In this document: positions 56,465-63,630 of the stretch, piece after piece
How the letters are laid out: each line of letters begins with the position of its first letter
Numbering within the stretch: the first letter of the stretch is position 1
Origin: an uncultured Desulfobacterales bacterium
GTDB taxonomy: Bacteria > Desulfobacterota > Desulfobacteria > Desulfobacterales > SpSt-501
Direction of reading: 5' to 3'
NCBI GenBank assembly: GCA_938048455.1
Contig: CALIUY010000017.1
Span: 108,943-172,942, forward strand
DNA: 64,000 nt
Notes under the pieces: generated by a model
What the model saw: only the letters and a program-made list of their open reading frames with translations
The model's database searches: none
What the model was told of the DNA's origin: nothing
Program-made: the position numbers and the translations under genes

Positions 56465-57925
56465 ATGGCTCTCGAACTGCGTCAACAACTGCGCCTCAAC
56501 CAACAGCTCATCATGACCCCGCAGCTGCAGCTGGCGATCAAGTTGCTGCAGCTCTCGCGCCTGGAATTGATGGCCACGATCCGCAAGGAACTCGAGGAGA
56601 ACCCCGCCCTCGAGGAGGTGACCGAGGCTGAAGGCGAGGCCGGTACCGAAGACGGGGCCTTGGGAGGGCAGGAGGCGCCGCTCGAGTTCTCGCCCGGGGA
56701 GCCTCCCACCCCGACGGAGCCCGTTCCCGCCGCGGGGGAGCGCTCCGAGCCGGACTGGAGCGCCTTCCTCGAGGACTTCAGCACGCCGCCCTCGCGTACC
56801 GCCGTCGAGACCGAAGAGCGGGAGGCCCCCAAGTACGAGGCGTTCGTCAGCCGCAAGGAGACGTTGAACGAGCACCTCCTGTGGCAATTCCTCATGACCA
56901 AACCCAGCCCCGAGGACGAGGCGATCGCCAGCTTCCTGATCGGCAACCTGAACCGCGACGGCTACCTGGAGGTGAGCCTCGAGGAAGCCGCGGCCGCCAA
57001 CGGGGTCCCCGTCGAGGAGGTCGAACGGGTGCTGCGCGTGCTGCAGACCTTCGATCCGGTCGGCGTCTGCGCCCGCGACCTGCGCGAGTGCCTCCTGATC
57101 CAGGCCCGCTACCTCGGCTTCGAAGACACCCTGGTCACGGACATCATCCGCGATCACCTGCCCCATCTCGAGCGCAAGAACTACAAAGCGATCTGCAAGG
57201 CGCTGCGGGCGGACCCCGAAGAGGTCGCCGCCGCCGTGAACGTGATCAAGGGGATGGAGCCCCGGCCGGGGCGCCCTTACAGCGACGAGGCCCCTCAGTA
57301 CATCACGCCGGACATCTACGTCTACAAGATGGACGACGATTTCGTCATCGTCCTCAACGACGACGGGCTGCCCCGGCTGCGGGTGAACTCCCTCTACAAG
57401 CGCACCGTCGGCCGCGGGCGGCGGGTCGGCTCCGAGGCGGAAAGCTACATCCATCAGAAAATGCGCTCCGCCGCCTGGCTGATCAAAAGCATCCACCAGC
57501 GGCAGAAGACGATCTACCGCGTCATGGAGAGCATCCTGCGCTTCCAGCGGGAGTTCTTCGAGAAAGGCATCGCCCACCTCAAGCCGATGGTGCTCCGCGA
57601 CGTCGCCCAGGACATCGGCATGCACGAGTCCACCATCAGCCGGGTCACGACGAACAAGTACGTGCACACGCCCCAGGGCATCTTCGAGCTGAAGTACTTC
57701 TTCAACAGCTCGATCCAGCGGGAGGAGGGCGGCGCCATCGCCTCGGCGAGCGTCATGGAAAAAATCCGCCGCATCATCGCCGCCGAGGATCCCCGCCATC
57801 CCCACAGCGACGACCGGATCGCCCAGCTTTTGCGCCAGGAAAACATCCGCATCGCACGCCGCACGGTCGCCAAGTACCGCGAGATGATGCGGCTGCTTCC
57901 ATCCAGCAAACGCAAGGTTCTGTAG
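56465..57925 (+). CDS. rpoN: RNA polymerase sigma-54 factor
   Basis: A 486-residue sigma factor. Region I is Gln/Leu-rich (LRQQLRLNQQLIMTPQLQLAIKLLQLS, split about 5-31), which contacts enhancer-binding activators. The acidic region II (50-115) follows. The core-binding domain and HTH (MVLRDVAQDIGMHESTISRVTTNKY) precede the RpoN box ARRTVAKYRE near the C-terminus. It directs transcription of nitrogen, motility and stress genes that require AAA+ activators. Its position between lptB and hpf is the conserved proteobacterial order. Confidence 0.97.
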   Translation: MALELRQQLRLNQQLIMTPQLQLAIKLLQLSRLELMATIRKELEENPALEEVTEAEGEAGTEDGALGGQEAPLEFSPGEPPTPTEPVPAAGERSEPDWSAFLEDFSTPPSRTAVETEEREAPKYEAFVSRKETLNEHLLWQFLMTKPSPEDEAIASFLIGNLNRDGYLEVSLEEAAAANGVPVEEVERVLRVLQTFDPVGVCARDLRECLLIQARYLGFEDTLVTDIIRDHLPHLERKNYKAICKALRADPEEVAAAVNVIKGMEPRPGRPYSDEAPQYITPDIYVYKMDDDFVIVLNDDGLPRLRVNSLYKRTVGRGRRVGSEAESYIHQKMRSAAWLIKSIHQRQKTIYRVMESILRFQREFFEKGIAHLKPMVLRDVAQDIGMHESTISRVTTNKYVHTPQGIFELKYFFNSSIQREEGGAIASASVMEKIRRIIAAEDPRHPHSDDRIAQLLRQENIRIARRTVAKYREMMRLLPSSKRKVL

Positions 57926-57936
57926 GGAGGGCTCGC

Positions 57937-58470
57937 ATGCAGACATCGATTTCGTTCAAGAACGTCGACTCTTCCGAACACCTGAAGTCGTATGTCAGCG
58001 AAAAGCTCAACCGTTTCGACAAACTCTTCGACAACCCGGCGACGGCGCAGGTCGTCCTGTCCGTCGAAAAGCACCGCCACACCGCGGAAATTCACATCAC
58101 CGCCGACCGCTTGACGATCACCGGCAAGGAGGAGACGGGAGACCTCTACTCGGCCATCGACATGGTGCTCGACAAGCTGGAAACCCAACTCAAGCGCGGC
58201 AAACAGAAAATTCGCGAACGCCGGACGATCGCCAAGGGGCAAGCGCGCGCCATTCGGGAGGAGCAGACTGCCGGCGCCGACGAGGAAATCCGGCGCGAGG
58301 TGCGCATCGAAACCTTGGACACCAAGCCGATGGACGTCGAGGAGGCGGTCCTGCAGATGGACATGAGCGCCCGCGATTTTCTGGCTTTTCTGAACGCCCG
58401 CTCCTCGCAGATCAACGTGATCTACCGTCGCAAGGACGGGCACTACGGCCTGCTGCAGCCTCCGGGCTGA
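57937..58470 (+). CDS. hpf: Long-form ribosome hibernation promoting factor
   Basis: A 177-residue protein. The N-terminal YfiA-type domain (1-98) has SEKLNRFDKLFDNPATAQVVLSVEK and the later KLETQLKRGKQKIRER. A linker follows, then the C-terminal dimerisation domain (about 120-172), KPMDVEEAVLQMDMSARDFLAFLNARS, makes it the long HPF that forms 100S ribosomes without RMF. ATG 57937 has GGGAGG upstream. Its place between rpoN and ptsN is conserved. Confidence 0.95.
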   Translation: MQTSISFKNVDSSEHLKSYVSEKLNRFDKLFDNPATAQVVLSVEKHRHTAEIHITADRLTITGKEETGDLYSAIDMVLDKLETQLKRGKQKIRERRTIAKGQARAIREEQTAGADEEIRREVRIETLDTKPMDVEEAVLQMDMSARDFLAFLNARSSQINVIYRRKDGHYGLLQPPG

Positions 58471-58531
58471 GGGGGCCGCGCTCCCGGGGGTTGCGGCCCT
58501 GGCTTGGCCCCCGGGTGGAGACGGCGGCGAA

Positions 58532-58990
58532 ATGAAAATTCTCGACTTTCTGCCCGAGGAAGCCGTAGTCCCCGAGCTGCGGGCGCACACGAAGGCCGAG
58601 GTGCTCGATGAGCTGGCCGCACCCGTCGCCCGGCTGGCCGGGATCCCGGCGGCGGAGCTGGTTGCCGTGCTTCTCGAACGCGAACGGCTCGGCAGCACCG
58701 GGATCGGCGGCGGGGTGGGCATTCCCCATGGCAAGCACCGTCGCCTGGAGCGACTGATGATCGGCTTCGGCCGCAGCCGGGAAGGGGTCGATTTCGAGTC
58801 GCTCGACGGGAAGCCGACCCGGCTTTTTTTCCTGCTCCTGACGCCGGAAAATTCGACCGGATCTCACCTGCAGATGCTCGCCCGCATCTCGCGCATGCTC
58901 AAGCACGAGCCGTTCAAAGAGCGTCTGCTCCGGGCGGCCGACCGCCGCGAGATCTGCGAGATCATCGGCGAGGAGGACCGGGAACCCTGA
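58532..58990 (+). CDS. ptsN: PTS IIA-like nitrogen regulatory protein PtsN
   Basis: A 152-residue EIIA-Ntr protein. The phosphorylated His66 lies in GVGIPHGKHRR, with family motif ERERLGSTGIGGGVGIPHG across 50-68. The second part (FFLLLTPENSTGSHLQMLARISR) is typical. It is phosphorylated via the nitrogen PTS chain and regulates transport and stress functions. It is 61 bases after hpf and 34 before rapZ. No NPr or EI-Ntr gene is in this cluster. Confidence 0.95.
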   Translation: MKILDFLPEEAVVPELRAHTKAEVLDELAAPVARLAGIPAAELVAVLLERERLGSTGIGGGVGIPHGKHRRLERLMIGFGRSREGVDFESLDGKPTRLFFLLLTPENSTGSHLQMLARISRMLKHEPFKERLLRAADRREICEIIGEEDREP

Positions 58991-59024
58991 ACGCCCCCGG
59001 GGGCCATTCGCCCCCCGCCTGCCC

Positions 59025-59942
59025 ATGAAGCATCTGCCCTTTTTCATCGTGACCGGCCTCTCCGGGGCCGGCAAGAGCGTGGCCGCCGCCGCTTTGGAGG
59101 ACGCGGGCTTCTTCTGCATCGACAACCTGCCCCTCGATCTGCTTCCGAAGTTCCTCGAGCTGCCGATCGCGCGGGATGCGGACATCGCCGGCTTCGCCTT
59201 CGTCATGGACACCCGCGAAAAGGGGTTCGCCGCACGGCAGGAGTCCGTTCTCTCCCGCCTGCGCGGGCAGGGAATCCATTTCGAGATCCTTTTCCTGGAG
59301 GCCGAAGAAGGGGTTCTCGTGCAACGCTTCAGCGAAACCCGTCGTCGGCACCCGCTGGCTCGCGATCGCGAGCTGACCGCGGGCATCCGCGCCGAAGCCG
59401 AAGCGCTGCGCCCGATCCGGGATGCCGCCGACCACGTCGTGGACACCTCGGCGCTGAACGTGCACGAGCTGAAGGCGCGCATCCTCGAAATCGTGCGCCG
59501 CCGTCGGGCGATCGCGCCGATGCACGTTCAGGTCCTTTCCTTCGGGTTCAAGTACGGTCTGCCGCTGGAGGCCGATCTCGTCTTCGACGTGCGTTTTCTC
59601 GCCAACCCCCATTTCGTCCCCGAGCTCCAGCCGCTCGACGGCGAGCACGAACGCATCCGCCGTTTCGTCTTGGAAAACGCGGAGGCGGCCGAGTTCCTGG
59701 ACAAGGCGCTCGCCTTGATCGATTTCCTCCTGCCGCGCTACGAACGCGAAGGCAAAAGCCGCCTGACCCTCGCGGTGGGCTGCACGGGCGGTCGGCACCG
59801 GTCGGTTGCCGTCGCGCGCCGTCTGCACGAGCACCTCTCTTCCCGGCAGGCGGCCGTCGGGCTCACGCATCGCGACATCCACCGCCCGGAGGAGACGGCC
59901 GAGGCCGCCCGCCGGGCCTGCGGTTGCGGAGGCGCTTCATGA
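59025..59942 (+). CDS. rapZ: RNase adapter protein RapZ
   Basis: A 305-residue P-loop protein. Walker A is TGLSGAGKS (10-18), with ALEDAGFFCIDNLP and FDVRFLANPHFVPELQPLDG diagnostic for RapZ/YvcJ. The C-terminal VGCTGGRHRSVAVARRL motif (about 256-272) is the ligand site for glucosamine-6-phosphate signalling. In E. coli it controls GlmS through sRNA decay; in others it is a GTPase-like regulator. A cysteine-containing tail (GCGGAS) is unusual. The stop overlaps the EIIA(Man) start by four bases. hprK, often just upstream in this cluster, is absent. Confidence 0.96.
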   Translation: MKHLPFFIVTGLSGAGKSVAAAALEDAGFFCIDNLPLDLLPKFLELPIARDADIAGFAFVMDTREKGFAARQESVLSRLRGQGIHFEILFLEAEEGVLVQRFSETRRRHPLARDRELTAGIRAEAEALRPIRDAADHVVDTSALNVHELKARILEIVRRRRAIAPMHVQVLSFGFKYGLPLEADLVFDVRFLANPHFVPELQPLDGEHERIRRFVLENAEAAEFLDKALALIDFLLPRYEREGKSRLTLAVGCTGGRHRSVAVARRLHEHLSSRQAAVGLTHRDIHRPEETAEAARRACGCGGAS

Positions 59943-60358
59943 TCGGAATCGTCATCGTCACCCATGGCCGCCTGGGAGAGGCGCTGCTCGAAGCCTCGGA
60001 GTTCATTCTCGGCGGCCGTCCCGCGGCCACGGTCGCCGTATCGATCGACCTCAACCAAAACGTGGACCGATTGCGCGACAAGGTGGCCGGCGCCGTAAAG
60101 AAGGTCAACCAGGGGGACGGGGTCCTGGTGCTGACCGACATGTTCGGCGGAACCCCTTCGAACATCAGCTACTCGTTTCTTGAGGAGGGGCGGCTCGACG
60201 TGCTCACGGGCGTCAACCTGCCGGTTCTGGTCCAGGCGCTCACCCAGCGGGAAAAGCTTCCGCTGGTCGAACTCGCCGCTTCGCTGGAGAGCTACGGACG
60301 CCGGAGCATCACCCTCGCCAGCGGCATCCTCAAGGGCAACAAGCGGGGCGAGCCATGA
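59939..60358 (+). CDS. PTS mannose/fructose-type IIA protein
   Basis: A 139-residue EIIA of the mannose family. The phosphorylated residue is His9 in IVIVTHGRLGEAL. DMFGGTPSNIS (about 65-75) and the later VNLPVLVQALTQR are family blocks. In delta-type bacteria this stand-alone IIA usually precedes HPr and EI in a regulatory PTS. Here HPr and EI are not found; a RimI acetyltransferase follows by a four-base overlap. It is likely a regulatory phosphocarrier, since no mannose IIBCD genes are nearby. Confidence 0.9.
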   Translation: MIGIVIVTHGRLGEALLEASEFILGGRPAATVAVSIDLNQNVDRLRDKVAGAVKKVNQGDGVLVLTDMFGGTPSNISYSFLEEGRLDVLTGVNLPVLVQALTQREKLPLVELAASLESYGRRSITLASGILKGNKRGEP

Positions 60359-60822
60359 ATCCCTGGCCGGCGGAGAACGCGGTCGCCGACGACCTTGAGC
60401 CTCTCGTCGCCTTGGAATCCTGTTGTTTCTCCGAACCCTGGGGGCGGGAATCCCTGGCCTTCCCCCGCCATGCCGCCCTCGAGGAGAGCCTCGTCGTGCG
60501 CTTCCCCGCAACCCGGGAGCCGATCGGCTTCCTGCGCTATCGGGTGGCCGGCGACGAAGCCGAAGTGCTCCGGCTCGCCGTGCATCCCGGCTGGCGCCGC
60601 CGCGGCGTCGGGACGAGCCTCCTCGCCGAGGGGCTGCGGCGGATCGCCCGCGGCGGGGGGCGCCGGGTCTTCCTCGAAACGGAGGCCTCCAACGCGGCGG
60701 CGCGGGCGTTTTACCGGGCGTTCGGATTTCTGGAAATCTCCCGCCGGCGCGGCTATTATCGCGCCGGCACGGAAGACGCGGTGGTGCTCAGCTTTCACCT
60801 TCAAGAAGGAGGAACCCGATGA
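60355..60822 (+). CDS. rimI: RimI-like GNAT acetyltransferase
   Basis: A 155-residue GNAT. The acetyl-CoA loop is VHPGWRRRGVGTSLL (motif A), followed by FLETEASNAAARAFYRAFGFLEISRRRGYYR, in which N-AAARAFY and GF-x-x-x-x-RRGYY are the RimI signatures. RimI acetylates the N-terminus of ribosomal protein S18. It overlaps the EIIA(Man) stop by four bases, and its own stop overlaps the gap start by four, so it is read with both. The position is unusual; rimI more often follows tsaB. Confidence 0.88.
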   Translation: MNPWPAENAVADDLEPLVALESCCFSEPWGRESLAFPRHAALEESLVVRFPATREPIGFLRYRVAGDEAEVLRLAVHPGWRRRGVGTSLLAEGLRRIARGGGRRVFLETEASNAAARAFYRAFGFLEISRRRGYYRAGTEDAVVLSFHLQEGGTR

Positions 60823-61823
60823 CCGTCAGGATCGGCATCAACGGATTCGGCAGGATCGGCAGGATCATGCTGCGCCAGGCGCTCCAGAACCCCAACGTCG
60901 AGGTGGTCGCGATCAACGACCTCACCAACGCCGAAACCATGGCGCATCTTCTGCGCTACGATTCGGTGCACGGCACCCTTCGGGCCGAGGTCGCCGTCCG
61001 CGGCGACGCAATCGAGGTCGCCGGCAAGACGATCGCCATCCGCTCGGTCCGGGAACCGGACAAGATCGACTGGAAGGGGCTGGGGGTCGACATCGTGGCC
61101 GAGTGCACCGGCCTGTTCACCAAGCGCGAGGACGCCGCGCGGCACCTCGCGGCCGGAGCGCGCAAGGTCATCATCTCCGCCCCGGCCTCGAACCCCGACC
61201 TCACGGTCGTGATCGGCGTCAACGAGCACCGCTACGACCCGCGGCAGCACCACATCGTCTCCAACGCCTCCTGCACGACGAACTGCCTGGCCCCGGTGGC
61301 CAAGGTGCTCCACGAGCACTTCCGGATCCGCTGCGGCCTGATGACCACCGTTCATTCCTACACCGGCGACCAGCGCCTGCTCGACTTCCCCCACAAGGAT
61401 CTGCGGCGCGCCCGGGCGGCCGCTCTCTCCATGGTGCCCACGACCACCGGCGCGGCCAAGGCCGTGGGCCTGGTGCTTCCCGAACTCGCCGGCAAGTTGA
61501 ACGGACTCGCCGTGCGCGTCCCCACGCCCAACGTCTCGCTCGTCGATCTCGTCGTGCGGATCGAAAAGGGCGGCGTCACCGTCTCCGAGGTGAACGCCGC
61601 GCTCGCCCAGGCCGCTCGGGAGTCGCTCCAGGGGATCCTCGGCTACAGCGAAGCGCCGCTCGTTTCCTCCGATTTCAACGGCAGCACGCTCTCCTCCATT
61701 GTCGACGCTCCGAACACCTATGCGGTCGAGGACCTCGTCAAGGTGCTCGCTTGGTACGACAACGAGACCGGCTACTCCACGCGCATGGTGGATCTGGCCG
61801 TCCTGATGGGGGAAATGTTGTAA
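60819..61823 (+). CDS. gap: Glyceraldehyde-3-phosphate dehydrogenase
   Basis: A 334-residue type I GAPDH. The NAD motif GINGFGRIGR (6-15) is followed by AINDLT with Asp34, which favours NAD over NADP. The catalytic Cys152 is in NASCTTNC and His179 is in TVHSYTGDQ. KAVGLVLPEL, VRVPTPNVSLVDL and WYDNETGYS complete the pattern. It links glycolysis/gluconeogenesis to NADH. The start overlaps rimI (ATGA). The usual next gene pgk is missing; tpiA follows after 42 bases. Confidence 0.97.
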   Translation: MTVRIGINGFGRIGRIMLRQALQNPNVEVVAINDLTNAETMAHLLRYDSVHGTLRAEVAVRGDAIEVAGKTIAIRSVREPDKIDWKGLGVDIVAECTGLFTKREDAARHLAAGARKVIISAPASNPDLTVVIGVNEHRYDPRQHHIVSNASCTTNCLAPVAKVLHEHFRIRCGLMTTVHSYTGDQRLLDFPHKDLRRARAAALSMVPTTTGAAKAVGLVLPELAGKLNGLAVRVPTPNVSLVDLVVRIEKGGVTVSEVNAALAQAARESLQGILGYSEAPLVSSDFNGSTLSSIVDAPNTYAVEDLVKVLAWYDNETGYSTRMVDLAVLMGEML

Positions 61824-61865
61824 CCGGGCGCCGCCCCCCGGCGGCGGCCCCGAAAGGAGCGCACC

Positions 61866-62624
61866 ATGGCCGTCCGCAGGCCCCTCATCGCCGCCAACTG
61901 GAAGATGTACAAAACCGCCTCCGAAGCGGTCGAGTTCGTTCGCCGTTTTCTCCCCCTCGTCGCCGGGATCCCCGACCGGGAGATCGTGCTCGCACCGGCC
62001 TTTCCCGCCTTGGAGGCGGTCGCCTCGGCCCTGAAGGGGTCTCCGGCGGCGCTCGCCGCCCAGGATGCCTTCTGGGAGGAGGAAGGAGCTTTCACGGGCG
62101 AAGTCTCCCCGCGGATGCTCGCCGCCGCGGGGTGCCGTTACGTGATCCTCGGGCACTCCGAGCGCCGGCGGCTCTTCGGCGAAACCGACGCGACCGTGCG
62201 GCGCAAGGTGCAGGCCGTCCTGGCCGCCGGGCTCATCCCGATCGTCTGCGTCGGGGAACGCGAAGAAGAGCGGGAACGGGGAGAGACCTTTTCCGTCCTT
62301 GACAAGCAACTGCGGGATGGCCTAAAAGACGCATTTACGGTTGATCCCGGGCGGGTGGTGATCGCCTACGAGCCGGTCTGGGCCATCGGGACGGGTCGTA
62401 CAGCCACCGCGGCACAGGCCGAAGAGGCCCACGGCTTCATCCGCGGACGGCTCTCCGAGTCCGCCTCCCGGGAATTCGCCGCCGGGGTGCGCATCCTCTA
62501 CGGCGGAAGCGTGAAACCCGACAACATCGCCGAGCTCATGGCCATGCCGGACGTCGACGGCGCGCTCGTCGGCGGGGCGAGTTTGGAGGCGGAAAGCTTC
62601 GCCCGCATCGTCGCCGCGGCCTGA
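61866..62624 (+). CDS. tpiA: Triosephosphate isomerase
   Basis: A 252-residue TIM barrel. The Asn/Lys start AANWKMYK (11-18), the catalytic His in ILGHSERR, the catalytic Glu in AYEPVWAIGTG and the phosphate loop YGGSVKPDN are all present. It interconverts dihydroxyacetone phosphate and glyceraldehyde-3-phosphate. AAAGGAG lies before the ATG. It follows gap directly and precedes secG, as in many bacteria. Confidence 0.97.
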   Translation: MAVRRPLIAANWKMYKTASEAVEFVRRFLPLVAGIPDREIVLAPAFPALEAVASALKGSPAALAAQDAFWEEEGAFTGEVSPRMLAAAGCRYVILGHSERRRLFGETDATVRRKVQAVLAAGLIPIVCVGEREEERERGETFSVLDKQLRDGLKDAFTVDPGRVVIAYEPVWAIGTGRTATAAQAEEAHGFIRGRLSESASREFAAGVRILYGGSVKPDNIAELMAMPDVDGALVGGASLEAESFARIVAAA

Positions 62625-62656
62625 GCCGGGAGAGCGGAAGGGAACGGCAACCGAAC

Positions 62657-63004
62657 ATGACGGTCGTCTTGATCCTTGTCCACGTGCTGGTCTGCTTCGC
62701 GCTGATCCTGATCGTCTTGTTGCAGACCGGCAAGGGCGCCGATATCGGGGCCGTCTTCGGCAGCGGGGGCAGCCAGACCCTCTTCGGCCCGACCGGCGCG
62801 ACGACGTTTCTCAGCAAGGCGACCACGATCGCCGCCGTGGTCTTTATGTTGACCTCGTTTTCGCTGGCCTACCTCGCCAGCCGGCGGCCGGTGACCTCGG
62901 TGGTGACGACGGCTCCGGCGGCCGTCGAAACCCGCGCGCCCGAGGCTCCCGCCCCGCCGACGGGCGATTCCCGGCCCGCGGCTCCGGAAGCGAAGACGCC
63001 GTGA
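62657..63004 (+). CDS. secG: Preprotein translocase subunit SecG
   Basis: A 115-residue membrane protein. Two hydrophobic helices (3-22 and about 55-74) flank the conserved cytoplasmic loop LLQTGKGADIGAVFGSGGS and TLFGPTGATTFLSKAT. The Pro/Ala-rich tail (80-115) is variable in the family. SecG aids SecYE/SecA protein export. It is 32 bases after tpiA and 11 before the tRNA-Leu gene, which is the common tpiA-secG-tRNA-Leu arrangement. Confidence 0.95.
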   Translation: MTVVLILVHVLVCFALILIVLLQTGKGADIGAVFGSGGSQTLFGPTGATTFLSKATTIAAVVFMLTSFSLAYLASRRPVTSVVTTAPAAVETRAPEAPAPPTGDSRPAAPEAKTP

Positions 63005-63015
63005 ATCCGTTTCGT

Positions 63016-63101
63016 GCCCAAGTGGTGGAACCTGGTAGACACGCTATCTTGAGGGGGTAGTGGGGAGACCCGTGCCGGTTCAAGTCCGGCCTTGGGCACC
63101 A
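63016..63101 (+). tRNA. tRNA-Leu (anticodon GAG)
   Basis: 86 bases. The acceptor GCCCAAG (63016-63022) pairs with CTTGGGC (63091-63097), then A and an encoded CCA. The anticodon arm CTATC-TTGAGGG-GGTAG presents GAG. A long variable arm (GGGGAGACCC region) and the T arm CCGG-TTCAAGT-CCGG complete a class II tRNA. It closely resembles E. coli tRNA-Leu(GAG). Confidence 0.95.
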
Positions 63102-63108
63102 TCTGCAA

Positions 63109-63140
63109 GGGGCCGCGATCCGAAGATCGCGGCCCCTTCG
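63109..63140 (+). terminator. Rho-independent terminator after tRNA-Leu
   Basis: A perfect 12-bp stem (63109-63120 with 63125-63136) with a CGAA tetraloop is followed by TTCGCTTT. It lies eight bases after the tRNA and should end the gap-tpiA-secG-tRNA transcript. Confidence 0.75.
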
Positions 63141-63511
63141 CTTTCCATTCGACGCTTGCCTTCCGCCTTCTCCGGCTACGTCCTTCCGCGACAACCGGCT
63201 TTTTGGAAATCGAAACCTTCAATCTCCGGCGGCAAATCCATTTTTATTTTCTATTTGCTATATCTGAACCGTCAATCTATGAACTTTCGCCGGCGCCGGC
63301 CGATTTCTACGGCCGGACCGCCCTCGCGGAAAGGAATCGCCGTGAAGGACATCCGTCGCATCGGCTTCACCTGAGCGGATCCGCTGAACGCGATCCGGGT
63401 GAATTGCGCGCAGGCTCGCGGCAGGACTTCCGGCGGCTCCGGCTTCTTTCCCTTCTTCCCGGAATCCCCATCCGTTCGAGCGCTGCGCTTCGCGTAATCA
63501 TCAACCATCGC
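63141..63511 (+). other. Lower-GC spacer between the two tRNA genes
   Basis: About 370 bases. An AT-rich core at about 63237-63284 (runs such as TTTTTATTTTCTATTTGCTATATC) stands out from the very GC-rich surroundings. Short open frames exist on both strands (for example minus 63272-63532), but their composition is not protein-like and no ribosome site or family is recognisable. I find no copy of either tRNA 3' end that would mark an integration site. The core may hold a promoter for tRNA-Sec/selB. Confidence 0.5.
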
Positions 63512-63603
63512 AGGGGCAAAGGTGCTGGGCACCCCGCGGTCTTCAAAACCGTCGGCCTCGTCTCACCCACGAGGAGGTGGTTCGATTCCCCTTGCCCCTT
63601 CCA
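63512..63603 (+). tRNA. selC: tRNA-Sec (anticodon TCA), atypical stem lengths
   Basis: The anticodon arm GCGGT-CTTCAAA-ACCGT (63536-63552) presents TCA. A six-bp variable arm (63556-63561 with 63569-63574) and a long D stem with a tiny loop (GGTGC-TGG-GCACC, 63521-63533) are tRNA-Sec features. AGGGGCAA (63512-63519) pairs with TTGCCCCT (63592-63599), then T and CCA (63601-63603). After the T loop TTCGATT (63581-63587) only 16 bases remain to the CCA end, so the acceptor and T stems share 12 bp, not the 13 of standard bacterial tRNA-Sec. The T stem also has a T-C mismatch. selB begins 28 bases later. Identity is firm; functionality is uncertain. Confidence 0.85.
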
Positions 63604-63630
63604 GAAAGGGATCGCCGGAGCGGACGGTGC

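Noticed and set aside
63272..63532. A minus-strand 86-codon frame in the tRNA spacer
   Set aside because: No ribosome site, no protein-like composition, and it overlaps tRNA-Sec.
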